A stretch of 64,000 nucleotides of DNA from Gluconobacter wancherniae NBRC 103581 (GCF_007988885.1 NZ_BJUZ01000001.1:1054001-1118000); one strand, 5' to 3'. Positions 39,737 to 50,515 are shown, counted from the first letter of the stretch. A program made the numbers and translations. The notes: a model not told the origin generated them from the letters alone.

Positions 39737-41145
39737 CCATCCTCCACACAATCGAGGCGGCTGACCTTCTAACACCTGTCTCGGCCTTTATCCGCCTTTC
39801 TCGAATATCGACGGATCCATACCGGCTTCTGTTCGAAAGCGTGGAAGGAGGCGCCGCAAGGGGGCGTTATTCGGTCATTGCACTTCTTCCGGATGTTGTC
39901 TGGAAGTGCCGGGATGGCAAGGCAACCCGAGACGGCGTGGCAGTTCCCGGGAAGCCACTCGAGTCTTTGAAGACTCTCGTGGACGAGAGCCAGATGGACC
40001 TTCCAGAAGGAATGCCCCCCATGATCGGGGGTGTTTTTGGTGTCCTGGGATACGACATGGTCCGCCAGATGGAACGCCTTCCGGTAGGGCCGGTCAATGA
40101 TTTGGCCCTCCCTGAGGGTGTCATGATCCGGCCACGCCTTTTTGCCGTATTCGATTCCGTGCGTGACGAATTGACGCTCGCTGTACCCGTAAGAGGGTCA
40201 ATGGGGGAAGAAGAAGCTCGAACGCTCCTGAAGCAGGCGAGGGAGGCTCTTGCAGCTCCTCTCGGCAATGTGACGGAGACACTACCTGCGGGTAGCGAGT
40301 TGACGCTGCCTGAATCAAACATGTCTCATGAGCAGTTTCTGGCCAATGTCAGAACTGCGCAGGACTATATCGCTGCTGGAGATGCATTCCAGATTGTTCC
40401 CAGCCAGCGCTTTAAAACCGAATTCCCCCTGTCTCCGCTTGCTCTCTATCGCAGTCTCCGCCGCATAAATCCGGCACCGTTTCTGTTTCTGATGGAGCTG
40501 GAGGACTACGCACTCGTGGGTTCCTCGCCCGAAATTCTTGTACGTCTGCGGCAGGGAGAAGTGACCGTTCGTCCGTTGGCTGGCACGCGCCCCAGAGGGA
40601 AGGATGTGGCACAGGATCTTGCGCTTGAGAAGGAACTTCTGGCTGATCAGAAGGAACTGGCTGAGCACCTCATGCTGATCGACCTCGGCCGCAATGATGT
40701 AGGGCGCGTTGCGAAGCTTGGGAGCGTGAAAGTTCCGGAACAGTTCATGGTCGAGCGTTACAGCCACGTCATGCATATTTCCTCGACCGTTACCGGAGAA
40801 ATCCGTCCGGAATGCGGGGCCATGGACGCTCTTGTGGCAGCATTCCCGGCAGGAACCCTTACTGGCGCCCCGAAGATCCGGGCCATGGAAATCATTGACG
40901 AACTCGAGCCAACCCGCCGCGGGCCGTATTCGGGTTGTGTCGGCTATTTCGGTGCTGATGGCGAGATGGACACATGCATCGGTTTACGCATGGCTGTCGT
41001 AAAGGATGGCACGATGTATGTTCAGGCTGGATGTGGCGTCGTCGCTGACAGCAATCCGGAAGCGGAATATCAGGAAACACGCGCGAAAGCCCGGGCATTG
41101 TTCCGTGCGGCAGAGGCTGCGGTTTCGGCGGCGGCAAGGGGTTGA
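39733..41145 (+). CDS. trpE: Anthranilate synthase component I
   Basis: Makes anthranilate from chorismate with TrpG. 470 residues; the chorismate-binding domain holds GDAFQIVPSQRF, FLFLMELEDYALVGSSPEI, VRPLAGTRPRG, LMLIDLGRNDVGRV and GTLTGAPKIRAMEII. N-terminal LLESVE-like stretch (LLFESVEGG at 32-40) fits the Trp feedback site. Starts with GTG inside the ppiD stop (GTGA). Head of trpE-trpG-trpD-trpC; trpB, trpA and trpF are not in the window. No leader peptide with Trp codons is possible given the overlap with ppiD. Confidence 0.96.
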   Translation: MTILHTIEAADLLTPVSAFIRLSRISTDPYRLLFESVEGGAARGRYSVIALLPDVVWKCRDGKATRDGVAVPGKPLESLKTLVDESQMDLPEGMPPMIGGVFGVLGYDMVRQMERLPVGPVNDLALPEGVMIRPRLFAVFDSVRDELTLAVPVRGSMGEEEARTLLKQAREALAAPLGNVTETLPAGSELTLPESNMSHEQFLANVRTAQDYIAAGDAFQIVPSQRFKTEFPLSPLALYRSLRRINPAPFLFLMELEDYALVGSSPEILVRLRQGEVTVRPLAGTRPRGKDVAQDLALEKELLADQKELAEHLMLIDLGRNDVGRVAKLGSVKVPEQFMVERYSHVMHISSTVTGEIRPECGAMDALVAAFPAGTLTGAPKIRAMEIIDELEPTRRGPYSGCVGYFGADGEMDTCIGLRMAVVKDGTMYVQAGCGVVADSNPEAEYQETRAKARALFRAAEAAVSAAARG

Positions 41146-41193
41146 GCTCAGGATGTATTTGACGCAGACGAATGTGCAGGCCATCTTGCTGCC

Positions 41194-41790
41194 ATGATCC
41201 TGCTCATCGATAATTATGACAGCTTCACCTTCAACCTGGTGCACCATTTCGGTGCGCTGGGTGTGACTTGTGAAGTCCGTCGCAATGATGCCTTAACCGC
41301 TGAAGAAGCTCTTGCGCTTAAACCTTCCGCAATCGTGATTTCACCAGGGCCCTGCGCACCAGATGATGCAGGCGTCTGCCTTGATCTGATCAGCGCCGCA
41401 GCGGGGAAGGTGCCTGTGCTGGGTGTGTGCCTAGGACATCAGGCTATTGGGCAGGTTTTCGGCGCCAAAGTGGTGCGTGCGCCAGTTCCCATGCACGGCA
41501 AGATCAGTGCGGTCGAACATGATGGGACAGGCGTTTTTACAAATCTTCCGATGCCTGTGGACGTTGTACGATATCACAGCCTTACGCTTGCACCTGAGAC
41601 CATTCCTGCTGAGCTTCTGGTCAACGCCCGCTCGGCAGATGGCGTTATTATGGGTGTGCGTCATCGTGATTACCCGATCCATGGTGTGCAGTTTCACCCT
41701 GAGAGCATTGCGTCCGTTGCGGGGCGGGAGCTTCTTTCGAACTTCCTGGATATTGCAGGCATAACGACGAAGACGGTTCAGGCTGCCTGA
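41194..41790 (+). CDS. trpG: Anthranilate synthase glutamine amidotransferase component II
   Basis: 198 residues, class I amidotransferase that feeds ammonia to TrpE. LLIDNYDSFTFNL at 3-15, the nucleophile Cys79 in LGVCLGHQAIGQ, and FHPESIAS near 168-175 are present. It lies 48 bases after trpE and joins trpD through a TGATG junction. The sequence is also close to PabA, but context makes TrpG the natural call; a shared role with folate synthesis cannot be excluded. Confidence 0.95.
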   Translation: MILLIDNYDSFTFNLVHHFGALGVTCEVRRNDALTAEEALALKPSAIVISPGPCAPDDAGVCLDLISAAAGKVPVLGVCLGHQAIGQVFGAKVVRAPVPMHGKISAVEHDGTGVFTNLPMPVDVVRYHSLTLAPETIPAELLVNARSADGVIMGVRHRDYPIHGVQFHPESIASVAGRELLSNFLDIAGITTKTVQAA

Positions 41791-42893
41791 TGAGTGTCTT
41801 TACCCAGGAGCCTGCTTTTTCCGATATTCTGAAAAAAGCTGCCTCAGGACAGTCCTTGAGCAGCATGGAAGCTGAAAACGCTTTCAATATCATTATGGAG
41901 GGTGGCGCCGAGCCTGTACCTCTGGCCGCATTTCTCACAGCCCTTCACATGCGTGGTGAAACACCGGATGAGCTTGAAGGTGCTGTAAGGGCCGTTAGGG
42001 CCCATATGACAGTCCTCCCTGCAGCCCCTTCTGAAAGCATTGATGTCTGCGGAACAGGTGGAGACGGCCTAGGGACACTCAATGTGTCCACCGCCGTTGC
42101 ATTTGTGCTTGCTGGCCTAGGTGTACCCGTTGCGAAACACGGCAATCGTGCTCTTTCTTCGCAATCCGGTGCGACAGACGTGCTGGAAAAGCTCGGTATT
42201 CTGCCAATCGAAGATCTTCAAAAGCAAGCCAATAGTTTGCAATCAAACGCGTTAGCCTTCCTTGCTGCTCCGCTACATCATCCTGCCATGCGCCATGCAG
42301 GTCCGGTGCGCAAGGCATTGGGTTTTCGAACAATTTTTAATTTGCTCGGCCCTCTGTGTAATCCAGCTCAGGTTAAGCGACAGCTTGTCGGCGTTTTTGA
42401 TCAAAGTTGGTGTGAGCCAGTGTCACAAACTTTGGGCCGTCTGGGCGCAGAGTGTGCATGGGCAGTCCATGGAGAGACAGATGAAGGTGGCAGTGACGAG
42501 CTGACACTTGCCGGTTCCGCCACGGTCGTTGCGTGGGAATATGGGAAAACCCTTCATTTTACTGTAAGCCCCGAAATGGCAGGTTTTCCAGTTTCTCCGA
42601 TTTCCTCTATTCGCGGAGGCGACGCCGAGCATAATTCGCATAAACTTCGTGCTCTGCTCGAAGGCGAAAAAGGAAGTTACCGTGATACCGTTTTATTGAA
42701 TGCCGCTGCGGCACTTCATGTTGCGGGCCGCGGGAATATTCTTGAAACGGGGAAGATTTGCCCCAATTCATTGAAGAAGAACGTCGCCTTGGCTGCGCGT
42801 TCTCTGGACGACGGACACGCACTCAGAGCGCTACAGAACGCGAGCATGTCTCCAACTCTATACACTGCCAGCAAAAACACAGGATTATCATGA
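41790..42893 (+). CDS. trpD: Anthranilate phosphoribosyltransferase
   Basis: Transfers phosphoribose from PRPP to anthranilate. 367 residues, somewhat longer than the usual 340 because of the C-terminal 25. CGTGGDGLGTLNVST (about 89-103) is the PRPP loop; KHGNRALSSQSGATDVLE and NLLGPLCNPA follow. Starts on the last base of trpG's stop and ends in an ATGA overlap with trpC, so trpG, trpD and trpC should be made in step. Confidence 0.96.
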   Translation: MSVFTQEPAFSDILKKAASGQSLSSMEAENAFNIIMEGGAEPVPLAAFLTALHMRGETPDELEGAVRAVRAHMTVLPAAPSESIDVCGTGGDGLGTLNVSTAVAFVLAGLGVPVAKHGNRALSSQSGATDVLEKLGILPIEDLQKQANSLQSNALAFLAAPLHHPAMRHAGPVRKALGFRTIFNLLGPLCNPAQVKRQLVGVFDQSWCEPVSQTLGRLGAECAWAVHGETDEGGSDELTLAGSATVVAWEYGKTLHFTVSPEMAGFPVSPISSIRGGDAEHNSHKLRALLEGEKGSYRDTVLLNAAAALHVAGRGNILETGKICPNSLKKNVALAARSLDDGHALRALQNASMSPTLYTASKNTGLS

Positions 42894-43816
42894 GCTTCAT
42901 GCCACAGCGACCGGCTATTGCCTATGCGTCCTCTGAGGCGGATGGTCAGTTCCCGGATCCGGAAATTCCGGAGACCACAACACCTCCAGTAGAAGATCCC
43001 GCCGCCGAAGCGGAGGTTGATCGCGGAGATGTTCTGGCTCGTATCTGTGCACGTACACGGGTTGACGTGGAACAGCGCTCACAGATCATGTCCCTTAAAG
43101 AGATTACGACAAGGGCACGTGAAGTCAGCACCCCGACACGCGGTTTTGGTCAGGCTCTACAGCACCTGACGGCAGATCGTCAGGTCGGACTGATTGCGGA
43201 AATCAAGAAAGCATCACCGTCTGCTGGAATTCTTCGGCCGGAATATGATCCCGTCGGTATCGCAAGAGCATATCAGGCTGCGGGAGCGACGTGCCTGTCC
43301 GTTCTGACGGAAGGGTCATGCTTTCATGGAAAGACTGATGATATCCGTCTAGTGCGGGAAGCTTGCAGCCTCCCGATCCTGAGAAAGGATTTCATTCTTG
43401 ATCCGTGGCAGGTTCATGAAAGCCGCTTGATCGGTGCTGATTGCATTCTTCTTATCATGGCAGCGCTCTCAGAGAGTCAGGCGTCAGAGCTTATCGCCAT
43501 TGCACGCGGCCTCGACATGGATGTCCTGGTAGAGGTGCATGATGAAGATGAACTTACACGCGCCCTCGCGCTCGATACGTTTATGATTGGCATAAACAAC
43601 CGCAATCTCAAGACGTTAAAGACCGATATTCAAACGACTATCGATCTTGCTCCTATGGTTCCTCCAGACCGTCTCGTTATTTCTGAAAGCGGCATCCGAA
43701 CCCAGAGCGACCTGATGCGAGTTGGAGACATTGGGGCAAGTGCAGTCCTCGTTGGTGAAAGCCTGCTCCGGCAGGACGATCCGGGAGCAGCGGCCCGCAA
43801 GCTTCTCGGTTTCTGA
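42890..43816 (+). CDS. trpC: Indole-3-glycerol-phosphate synthase with N-terminal extension
   Basis: 308 residues. The TIM-barrel enzyme begins near residue 46 (DVLARICARTRVDVE) and shows IAEIKKASPSAGI, LSVLTEG, LRKDFILDPWQV, IGINNRNLKTL and SESGI. It closes carboxyphenylaminodeoxyribulose phosphate to indole glycerol phosphate. Residues 1-45 are acidic and Pro-rich (for example PDPEIPETTTPPVEDP) and not part of the normal enzyme; no alternative start codon lies between them and the core, so the extension appears real. ATGA overlap with trpD. Confidence 0.94.
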   Translation: MSFMPQRPAIAYASSEADGQFPDPEIPETTTPPVEDPAAEAEVDRGDVLARICARTRVDVEQRSQIMSLKEITTRAREVSTPTRGFGQALQHLTADRQVGLIAEIKKASPSAGILRPEYDPVGIARAYQAAGATCLSVLTEGSCFHGKTDDIRLVREACSLPILRKDFILDPWQVHESRLIGADCILLIMAALSESQASELIAIARGLDMDVLVEVHDEDELTRALALDTFMIGINNRNLKTLKTDIQTTIDLAPMVPPDRLVISESGIRTQSDLMRVGDIGASAVLVGESLLRQDDPGAAARKLLGF

Positions 43817-43956
43817 TCGGACAACCGCTTAGCTTTCTACTCCTTATAAAGCTTTACGGGAACTTTACGGTTCCGGGCCCGTGCATGGACTGGCCATTTC
43901 CCGTTCATGCCAGTAAGGAGCATTTCAAAATCAAGACTTTCCACCAGGAGACCGCC

Positions 43957-44961
43957 ATGGACGGGATGCCTTCCGTTCCGGACCGGAGCAACGGTCCGGC
44001 CCTTTCGCCGGAAACAATGAAACGCGCATACAAGGACATGGTCCTTATCCGCCGTTTCGAAGAAAAAGCCGGCCAGCTTTATGGCATGGGTCTGATTGGT
44101 GGTTTCTGTCACCTTTATATCGGCCAGGAAGCGGTTGTTGTAGGCATTGGCCTGCACATGAAGCAGGGCGACAAGTCTATCACGTCCTATCGCGATCATG
44201 GACAGATGCTGGTTGCCGGCATGACTGCCCGCGGCGTGATGGCTGAACTCACAGGACGGGCAGGAGGCTATTCCCGCGGGAAGGGCGGCTCCATGCACAT
44301 GTTCTCCCGGGAGAAAGAGTTCTACGGAGGTCACGGCATTGTTGGCGCACAGGTTTCCCTGGGGACCGGCCTTGCTTTTGCCAACAAATACCGTGGCTCA
44401 GATGAGGTCTCGATCGTCTATTTCGGCGAAGGTGCTTCTGCACAGGGTCAGGTTTACGAGAGTTTCAATCTAGCGGCCCTTCACAAGCTCCCCTGTATCT
44501 ACGTGATTGAGAACAATCGTTACGGCATGGGCACCTCAATCGAGCGTGCAACAGCTTCCAAGGACCTGTCGCGCAACGGCGAGCCTTGGGGCATTCCGAG
44601 CCGGAAAGTCGATGGCATGGATGTGTTTGCTGTCGAACAGGCCGCTCAGGAAGCGATGGAGCATTGCCGTGCGGGCAAGGGGCCATTCCTGTTGGAAATG
44701 GAAACATATCGCTATCGCGGGCACTCCATGTCTGATCCAGCGAAATATCGTCAGCGAACAGAAGTGGAAGAAATGCGCCGGACACGCGATCCTATCGAAA
44801 ATCTAAAAGCTGAAATGCTGCGCGCTGGCATTACCGAAGACGTACTCAAAGATATCGAGACAGAAGTGAAAGCAACGGTTGCTGACGCAGTGGAATTCGC
44901 TCAGGTCAGCCCGGAGCCGGACCCGTCTGAACTGTGGACCGACATTTTGGTGGAGGCATAA
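43957..44961 (+). CDS. pdhA: Pyruvate dehydrogenase E1 alpha subunit
   Basis: 334 residues; half of the thiamine-diphosphate E1 that decarboxylates pyruvate. FEEKAGQLYGMGLIGGFCHLYIGQEA-type N-terminal block (from about residue 34), SYRDHGQML, GKGGSMHMF, and the TPP motif GEGASAQGQVYESFN near 160-174 ending in ENN. Phosphorylation-loop YRYRGHSMSDP is near 249. AGGAG six bases before ATG 43957 decides the start. Head of pdhA-pdhB-pdhC-lpd. Confidence 0.95.
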   Translation: MDGMPSVPDRSNGPALSPETMKRAYKDMVLIRRFEEKAGQLYGMGLIGGFCHLYIGQEAVVVGIGLHMKQGDKSITSYRDHGQMLVAGMTARGVMAELTGRAGGYSRGKGGSMHMFSREKEFYGGHGIVGAQVSLGTGLAFANKYRGSDEVSIVYFGEGASAQGQVYESFNLAALHKLPCIYVIENNRYGMGTSIERATASKDLSRNGEPWGIPSRKVDGMDVFAVEQAAQEAMEHCRAGKGPFLLEMETYRYRGHSMSDPAKYRQRTEVEEMRRTRDPIENLKAEMLRAGITEDVLKDIETEVKATVADAVEFAQVSPEPDPSELWTDILVEA

Positions 44962-44964
44962 CCC

Positions 44965-46332
44965 ATGGCTTCTCCAATTCTGATGCCAGCTCTTTCGCCC
45001 ACCATGACCGAAGGGACGATAGCCCGTTGGCTGCGTAAGGTCGGTGAGCGGGTTCAGTCTGGTGACGTGATTGCCGAAATCGAGACCGACAAGGCGACCA
45101 TGGAAGTGGAAGCCGTTGATGACGGTATTCTCGGCCAGATACTGGTTCCTGAGGGAACGCAGAACATCGCTGTAAACACGCCAATCGCTGTTTTGCTTGA
45201 CGAGGGTGAAGACGCTGCGTCTGCGGGCGATTTCGCGCGCTCTTCCGCTCCTGCAAATGAGAGCCCAGCTACGAGCCCTGTTGCAAACGCTAGTGCTGTG
45301 GCCACAGCACCGCCCTCAATCGCTGTTGCGGAAGATCGCGACTGGGGCGAGACATCTGAAATCACTGTGCGTGAGGCACTTCGTGACGCAATGGCAGCGG
45401 AACTCCGTAGGGATGAGGATGTATTCCTGATCGGCGAAGAAGTTGCGCAATATCAGGGTGCCTACAAGATAAGCCAAGGCCTTCTGGACGAGTTTGGTGA
45501 AAAGCGTGTCATCGATACTCCGATAACCGAGCATGGTTTCACGGGTATGGCAGTTGGTGCGGCCCTAACGGGACTGAAGCCAATCGTTGAATTCATGACA
45601 ATGAATTTTGCGCTTCAAGCTGTTGATCATATTATTAATTCCGCAGCAAAAACGCTTTACATGTCTGGCGGACAGATGGGGTGCCCCATCGTGTTCCGTG
45701 GCCCTAACGGCGCGGCTGCGCGTGTCGGCGCGCAGCACTCACAATGCTTTGCAAGCTGGTATGCACATATTCCAGGCCTGAAGGTTGTGGCGCCCTGGTC
45801 GTCTGCCGATGCAAAGGGACTGCTGCGCGCTGCGATCCGTGATCCTAACCCAGTCATCGTGCTGGAAAACGAGATCCTTTACGGACAAAAATTTCCATGC
45901 CCGGTCGACGAGGACTTCATACTGCCGATCGGTCGCGCAAAGATCGAACGTGAAGGCAAGGATGTGACGCTGGTCGCATTCTCCATCATGGTCGGCGTAG
46001 CACTTGAAGCTGCAGAGAAGCTGGCAGAAGAGGGTATTGATGCAGAAGTCATCAATCTTCGCAGCATCCGGCCGCTAGACACCGAAACGATCGTCAACAG
46101 CGTCAAAAAGACCAGCCGACTTGTTTCAGTCGAGGAAGGCTGGCCTGTCGCTGGTATAGGCGCAGAAATATGCATGATTGCAACGGAGCACGCCTTTGAC
46201 TGGCTCGATGCGCCACCTGCACGTGTCTGTGGCCTAGATGTTCCGCTTCCTTATGCCGCCAACCTTGAAAAACTGGCACTTCCAAAGCCCGAATGGGTAG
46301 TGGATGCTGTCCGCAAGCAGTTCCGGGACTGA
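44965..46332 (+). CDS. pdhB: Pyruvate dehydrogenase E1 beta subunit with fused lipoyl domain
   Basis: 455 residues in two parts. Residues 1-78 are a biotinyl/lipoyl domain with the lipoylated Lys in ETDKATME (residue 43-44); a linker rich in Ala, Ser and Pro runs to about 125; then E1 beta proper ([46 protein letters not shown], and the C-terminal transketolase half VISLRS-like [11 protein letters not shown]). Such fusions are known in alphaproteobacteria. GGAGG lies eight bases before the ATG. The lipoyl part is nearly the same as that of PdhC next door. Confidence 0.95.
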   Translation: MASPILMPALSPTMTEGTIARWLRKVGERVQSGDVIAEIETDKATMEVEAVDDGILGQILVPEGTQNIAVNTPIAVLLDEGEDAASAGDFARSSAPANESPATSPVANASAVATAPPSIAVAEDRDWGETSEITVREALRDAMAAELRRDEDVFLIGEEVAQYQGAYKISQGLLDEFGEKRVIDTPITEHGFTGMAVGAALTGLKPIVEFMTMNFALQAVDHIINSAAKTLYMSGGQMGCPIVFRGPNGAAARVGAQHSQCFASWYAHIPGLKVVAPWSSADAKGLLRAAIRDPNPVIVLENEILYGQKFPCPVDEDFILPIGRAKIEREGKDVTLVAFSIMVGVALEAAEKLAEEGIDAEVINLRSIRPLDTETIVNSVKKTSRLVSVEEGWPVAGIGAEICMIATEHAFDWLDAPPARVCGLDVPLPYAANLEKLALPKPEWVVDAVRKQFRD

Positions 46333-46338
46333 CCGACA

Positions 46339-47571
46339 ATGGCTACCGATATTTTGATGCCGGCTCTGTCGCCGACCATGACCGAGGGCAAGCTGGCACG
46401 CTGGCTCAAGAAGGAAGGGGATGCCGTTGCTGCTGGTGACGTTATCGCCGAAATTGAGACTGACAAGGCGACCATGGAAGTGGAAGCTGTGGACGAGGGT
46501 ATCCTCGGGCGCATCCTGATTGCGGAGGGCAACGAGGGAATTCCGGTCAACACACCGATTGCTGTGCTTGTTGAAGATGGGGAAGCTGTTCCGGAAGCTT
46601 CGGTCCCGGCAAATCAGCCACCATCTGCGCCATCGCAGCCCCAGCCTGACCATGCTCCATCCACGAAACAGCCTTCCTCAACAGCGGAGAAAGGAGCACG
46701 AATTTTTGTGTCTCCTTTGGCCAAGCGGATCGCAAAGGAACTGGGGATTGCGTTGACAGCGCTCAAGGGCTCTGGACCGAACGGTCGCATTCTGCGCCGC
46801 GATGTTGAAAATCGTCCAAAGGCTGCGCCTGTTGAAGCGCCGGCACCAAAGAGCACACCTGCTGCTACAACAGCCTCCGTGGATAACGTGACCCGCGTTG
46901 CGAACTCTACGATGCGCAAGGTGATTGCTCGTCGCCTGACAGAGTCGAAAACGCAGGTTCCACATTTTTATGTCTCGGTGGATATCGAGCTGGACGAGTT
47001 GCTTGCACTGCGCGCAAAACTCAACGCGACATCTCAGGACAACGCTTACAAAATTTCCGTCAATGACATGATGATCAAAGCCGTGGCACTTGCCCTACGC
47101 AAGCTGCCCGGCCTTAATGTTCAGTTTACGGATGCTGAAACGCTTCATTTCGAGAACATCGATATTTCGATGGCTGTGTCTATTCCTGATGGCCTTATCA
47201 CTCCGATCATTCGCGGTGCAGACAGCAAGTCTCTGCGTGAGATCAGCCGCGAAGCAAAGGACCTGGCCAAGCGGGCGCGGGCAGGGAAGCTCAAGCCTGA
47301 TGAATTTCAGGGCGGTACATTTTCGATCTCGAACATGGGTATGTTCGGAGTCCGTGATTTCGCAGCGATTATCAACCCGCCGCAGGCTGGCATTCTGGCC
47401 ATCGCGTCTGGTGAAAAACGTGCCGTCGTCAAGGATGGCCAAATTGCGATTGCAACGGTCATGACAGCGACACTTTCTGTTGATCATCGTGCAGTCGATG
47501 GCGCTCTTGGCGCGCAATGGCTGAATGCACTGCGCGACATCGTGCAGAATCCTTACTCTCTGGTGGTCTGA
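46339..47571 (+). CDS. pdhC: Pyruvate dehydrogenase E2, dihydrolipoamide acetyltransferase
   Basis: 410 residues: one lipoyl domain (1-78, ETDKATME lysine near 42), Ala/Pro linker, a peripheral-subunit-binding domain ([13 protein letters not shown], about 123-135, to GRILRRDVE), a second linker and the acetyltransferase core with the catalytic DHRAVDGA near residue 380. It passes the acetyl group from lipoamide to CoA and forms the complex core. Starts six bases after pdhB; lpd follows three bases later. Confidence 0.95.
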   Translation: MATDILMPALSPTMTEGKLARWLKKEGDAVAAGDVIAEIETDKATMEVEAVDEGILGRILIAEGNEGIPVNTPIAVLVEDGEAVPEASVPANQPPSAPSQPQPDHAPSTKQPSSTAEKGARIFVSPLAKRIAKELGIALTALKGSGPNGRILRRDVENRPKAAPVEAPAPKSTPAATTASVDNVTRVANSTMRKVIARRLTESKTQVPHFYVSVDIELDELLALRAKLNATSQDNAYKISVNDMMIKAVALALRKLPGLNVQFTDAETLHFENIDISMAVSIPDGLITPIIRGADSKSLREISREAKDLAKRARAGKLKPDEFQGGTFSISNMGMFGVRDFAAIINPPQAGILAIASGEKRAVVKDGQIAIATVMTATLSVDHRAVDGALGAQWLNALRDIVQNPYSLVV

Positions 47572-47574
47572 ACC

Positions 47575-48981
47575 ATGTCCGATACTTTCGATCTGATCGT
47601 CGTTGGTGGTGGCCCGGGCGGCTATGTTGCCGCACTGCGCGCAAGTCAACTCGGCATGAATGTGGCGCTTGTTGAAAGCACACATATGGGTGGGGTGTGC
47701 CTGAACTGGGGCTGCATTCCGACCAAGGCGCTCCTGCGTTCATCCGAAATTCACCACATGCTCCACGAACTAGGCAATTTCGGTTTTTCTGCCGAGAATG
47801 TTGGATTTGATCTGAGCAAGATCGTGGGTCGCTCTCGCAGCATCGCAAGGCGTATGGGTGGCGGAATTGCGCATCTGCTCAAAAAAGCCAAAGTCACAAC
47901 CTTTGACGGTCGCGCGAAACTTGCGGGACGTGCAGGCGAAGCACACAAGGTAAGCATTTCCAAGGATGGAGCGGAGATCGCCACCATTCTTGCACCCCAC
48001 GTCATTCTTGCAACCGGTGCGCGCGGACGTCAGCTTCCAGGACTGGAAACAGACGGCAAGCTCATCTGGGGAGCGCGGGAAGCCATGACCCCGACAGAGC
48101 TTCCCAAGCGTCTTCTGGTGATCGGTTCAGGCGCTATCGGCATCGAATTTGCCTCTTTCTACCGGAATATGGGCAGTGAAGTGACGATTGCCGAAGTGGC
48201 GGATCGTATTCTGATTGCTGAAGATCCGGAAATCAGCGCCATGGCTCGTAAGTCTTTTGAAAAGCAGGGGATGAAGATCATCACCGGCGCAAAAGTAGGC
48301 CCGCTGAATAAGAGCGAGAACGAGGTTTCCACGACAATCGAGAGCGCGGCAGGCAGCATTGAACTGACTGTGGACCGTGTGATCTGCGCGGTTGGTATTG
48401 TGGGAAATGTCGAGGATCTTGGCCTCGAAAACACCAGTGTCAAAGTAGATCGTACGCATATTGTGGTTGATGGTTTCTGCCGCACAGCAGAGCCCGGCCT
48501 TTATGCCATCGGTGACGTAGCCGGTGCGCCTTGGCTGGCACACAAAGCCAGCCATGAGGCTGTCATCTGTGTTGAAAAGATTGCTGGCCGCTCTCCGCAT
48601 CAGTTGCACCCTCTGAACATTCCAGGATGCACCTATTCACGTCCACAGATTGCTTCTGTTGGCATGAGCGAGGAGAAAGCACTGGCCGCAGGTCACAAGA
48701 TCAAGGTTGGTCGTTTTCCCTTCATTGCGAATGGCAAAGCTGTAGCGATGGGCGAGACGGACGGAATGGTGAAAACCGTTTTTGATGCCTCAACTGGTGA
48801 ATTGCTGGGCGCGCACATGATCGGTGCGGAAGTCACCGAGATGATCCAGGGTTATGTCATTGCACGTACGAGCGAGCTGACAGAGGCCGAGCTTATCGAA
48901 ACCGTGTTCCCGCATCCGACGATTTCGGAGACGATGCATGAATCGACACTGGCGGCTTTCGACGGCGCGCTCCATATTTGA
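47575..48981 (+). CDS. lpd: Dihydrolipoamide dehydrogenase (E3)
   Basis: 468-residue FAD flavoprotein that reoxidises dihydrolipoamide with NAD+. [15 protein letters not shown] at 9-23, redox pair in [14 protein letters not shown] (Cys43, Cys48), [11 protein letters not shown], a second Rossmann motif [13 protein letters not shown] near 184-196, and the C-terminal [13 protein letters not shown]-like [13 protein letters not shown] with the His-Glu base. Last enzyme of the pdh operon; its stop overlaps the TTG candidate start of lipA. Confidence 0.96.
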   Translation: MSDTFDLIVVGGGPGGYVAALRASQLGMNVALVESTHMGGVCLNWGCIPTKALLRSSEIHHMLHELGNFGFSAENVGFDLSKIVGRSRSIARRMGGGIAHLLKKAKVTTFDGRAKLAGRAGEAHKVSISKDGAEIATILAPHVILATGARGRQLPGLETDGKLIWGAREAMTPTELPKRLLVIGSGAIGIEFASFYRNMGSEVTIAEVADRILIAEDPEISAMARKSFEKQGMKIITGAKVGPLNKSENEVSTTIESAAGSIELTVDRVICAVGIVGNVEDLGLENTSVKVDRTHIVVDGFCRTAEPGLYAIGDVAGAPWLAHKASHEAVICVEKIAGRSPHQLHPLNIPGCTYSRPQIASVGMSEEKALAAGHKIKVGRFPFIANGKAVAMGETDGMVKTVFDASTGELLGAHMIGAEVTEMIQGYVIARTSELTEAELIETVFPHPTISETMHESTLAAFDGALHI

Positions 48982-48986
48982 AGCCC

Positions 48987-49961
48987 ATGTCCCAGCGCAT
49001 CACGATAGACCATCGCACAGTCCCTTCCAGTGCCCTGAGGCATCCGGAAAAGGCGCATCGCCCTGACAACCCGATCCAGCGTAAGCCGGACTGGATCAGG
49101 GTCCGTGCGCCCAATCATCCCATCTATCATGAGACGAAAGCTCTCATGCGGGAAAACAGGCTGACGACAGTCTGTGAGGAAGCTGCCTGCCCGAACATTG
49201 GTGAGTGCTGGTCACAGCGTCATGCGACCATGATGATCATGGGCGAGATCTGCACACGTGCCTGCTCTTTTTGCAATGTGACCACTGGGATGCCAAACCG
49301 GCTCGACAATGACGAGCCTCGCCGTGTCGCTGAAGCAGTTGCAAAGCTTGGGCTGCGTCACGTCGTGATCACATCTGTTGACCGCGATGATCTTGAGGAT
49401 GGCGGCGCACGTCACTTCGCGGAGGTCATTTCCTCTGTGCGGAATGCATCTCCCGGGACGACCATCGAGATCCTGACGCCTGATTTCCTTCGGAAAGACG
49501 GCGCTCTTGAGATCGTCGTTGCGGCTAGGCCGGATGTGTTCAATCACAATATCGAGACTGTGCCACGCCTGTATCCTACCATCCGACCCGGAGCGCGTTA
49601 CTATCAATCTGTCCGCCTCCTGGATGGGGTGAAGAAACTTGATCCGTCCATTTTCACCAAGTCAGGCCTCATGCTTGGCCTAGGGGAGGAGAAGCCCGAG
49701 GTCGGGCAGGTGATGGATGATTTCCGCGTTGCTGATGTCGATTTTCTGACCCTTGGCCAGTATCTTCAGCCGACAGTCAAACACGCATCTGTCAAAAACT
49801 TCATTACCCCGGAAGAGTTTGATGGTTATGCTGCAACAGCCCGCGCAAAAGGGTTCCTTCAGGTGAGCGCAAGCCCACTGACAAGGTCTTCCTATCATGC
49901 GGACAGTGATTTTGCGGAGCTGCGCGATGCGCGGGCCCGCCGACTGAAAGAAAGTGTCTGA
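48987..49961 (+). CDS. lipA: Lipoyl synthase
   Basis: Radical-SAM enzyme that inserts two sulfurs into octanoyl-lysine on lipoyl domains. 324 residues. Both clusters are visible: auxiliary [12 protein letters not shown] (about 59-70) and radical-SAM CTRACSFC (about 90-97), with the C-terminal [11 protein letters not shown] providing the serine ligand. A TTG at 48978 overlapping the lpd stop is a second possible start. Placement after pdhA-lpd links cofactor making to the two lipoyl-bearing subunits. Joins the next gene through TGATG. Confidence 0.96.
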   Translation: MSQRITIDHRTVPSSALRHPEKAHRPDNPIQRKPDWIRVRAPNHPIYHETKALMRENRLTTVCEEAACPNIGECWSQRHATMMIMGEICTRACSFCNVTTGMPNRLDNDEPRRVAEAVAKLGLRHVVITSVDRDDLEDGGARHFAEVISSVRNASPGTTIEILTPDFLRKDGALEIVVAARPDVFNHNIETVPRLYPTIRPGARYYQSVRLLDGVKKLDPSIFTKSGLMLGLGEEKPEVGQVMDDFRVADVDFLTLGQYLQPTVKHASVKNFITPEEFDGYAATARAKGFLQVSASPLTRSSYHADSDFAELRDARARRLKESV

Positions 49962-50434
49962 TGCCGACCCATGCCGAACAGCGGCTGATTGCATACACAC
50001 CGGAGCAGCTTTTCGATCTGGTGGCGGATGTGGGAAAATATCCGCAGTTTCTGCCTTGGTGTGTAAAAGCTATTGTTAAATCCCGCACGGAAACAGAGCT
50101 CGTTGCAGATCTGACGATTGGCTTTGGTCCGTTCCGGGAGACATTCACAAGCAGAGTGACGCTGGAGCGTCCTTCCCGCATACGCGTAAGCTACGAGAAA
50201 GGGCCGTTTAGATACTTAAACAATGTCTGGACATTTACCCCCGATCCTCGCGGATGTCTGGTCGATTTCTTCGTTGATTTTGAATTCCGTTCTCGCCTGC
50301 TGCAGAACGCGATTGGGGTTGTATTCAATGAAGGAGTACGCCTAATGGTGTCTGCCTTCATCAAACGCGCACGGGACACATACGGGACCCCGCACGTTAC
50401 GCCGAGAGCTCAGCCAGACCTTACAAAAGCGTAA
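49961..50434 (+). CDS. COQ10/RatA-type START-domain protein
   Basis: 157 residues of the polyketide-cyclase/START fold. YTPEQLFDLVADVGKYPQFLPWC at about 11-33 and VDFFVDFEFRSRLLQNAIG near 107-125 match the COQ10 family. In alphaproteobacteria this gene commonly follows lipA. COQ10 binds ubiquinone and helps respiration; E. coli RatA was named a toxin acting on ribosome assembly, a role not implied here. One-base overlap with lipA suggests coupling. Confidence 0.87.
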   Translation: MPTHAEQRLIAYTPEQLFDLVADVGKYPQFLPWCVKAIVKSRTETELVADLTIGFGPFRETFTSRVTLERPSRIRVSYEKGPFRYLNNVWTFTPDPRGCLVDFFVDFEFRSRLLQNAIGVVFNEGVRLMVSAFIKRARDTYGTPHVTPRAQPDLTKA

Positions 50435-50515
50435 TGACTGGCTGAAAGTGAACTTTTCTGGAAGCGCCGCGTTTGTCAGATATCGATGCACGATTTGCGA
50501 CAAGGAGTTTTTACC

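Noticed and set aside
41146-41193. Trp leader peptide/attenuator between trpE and trpG
   Set aside because: No short ORF with tandem Trp codons and no terminator/antiterminator pair.
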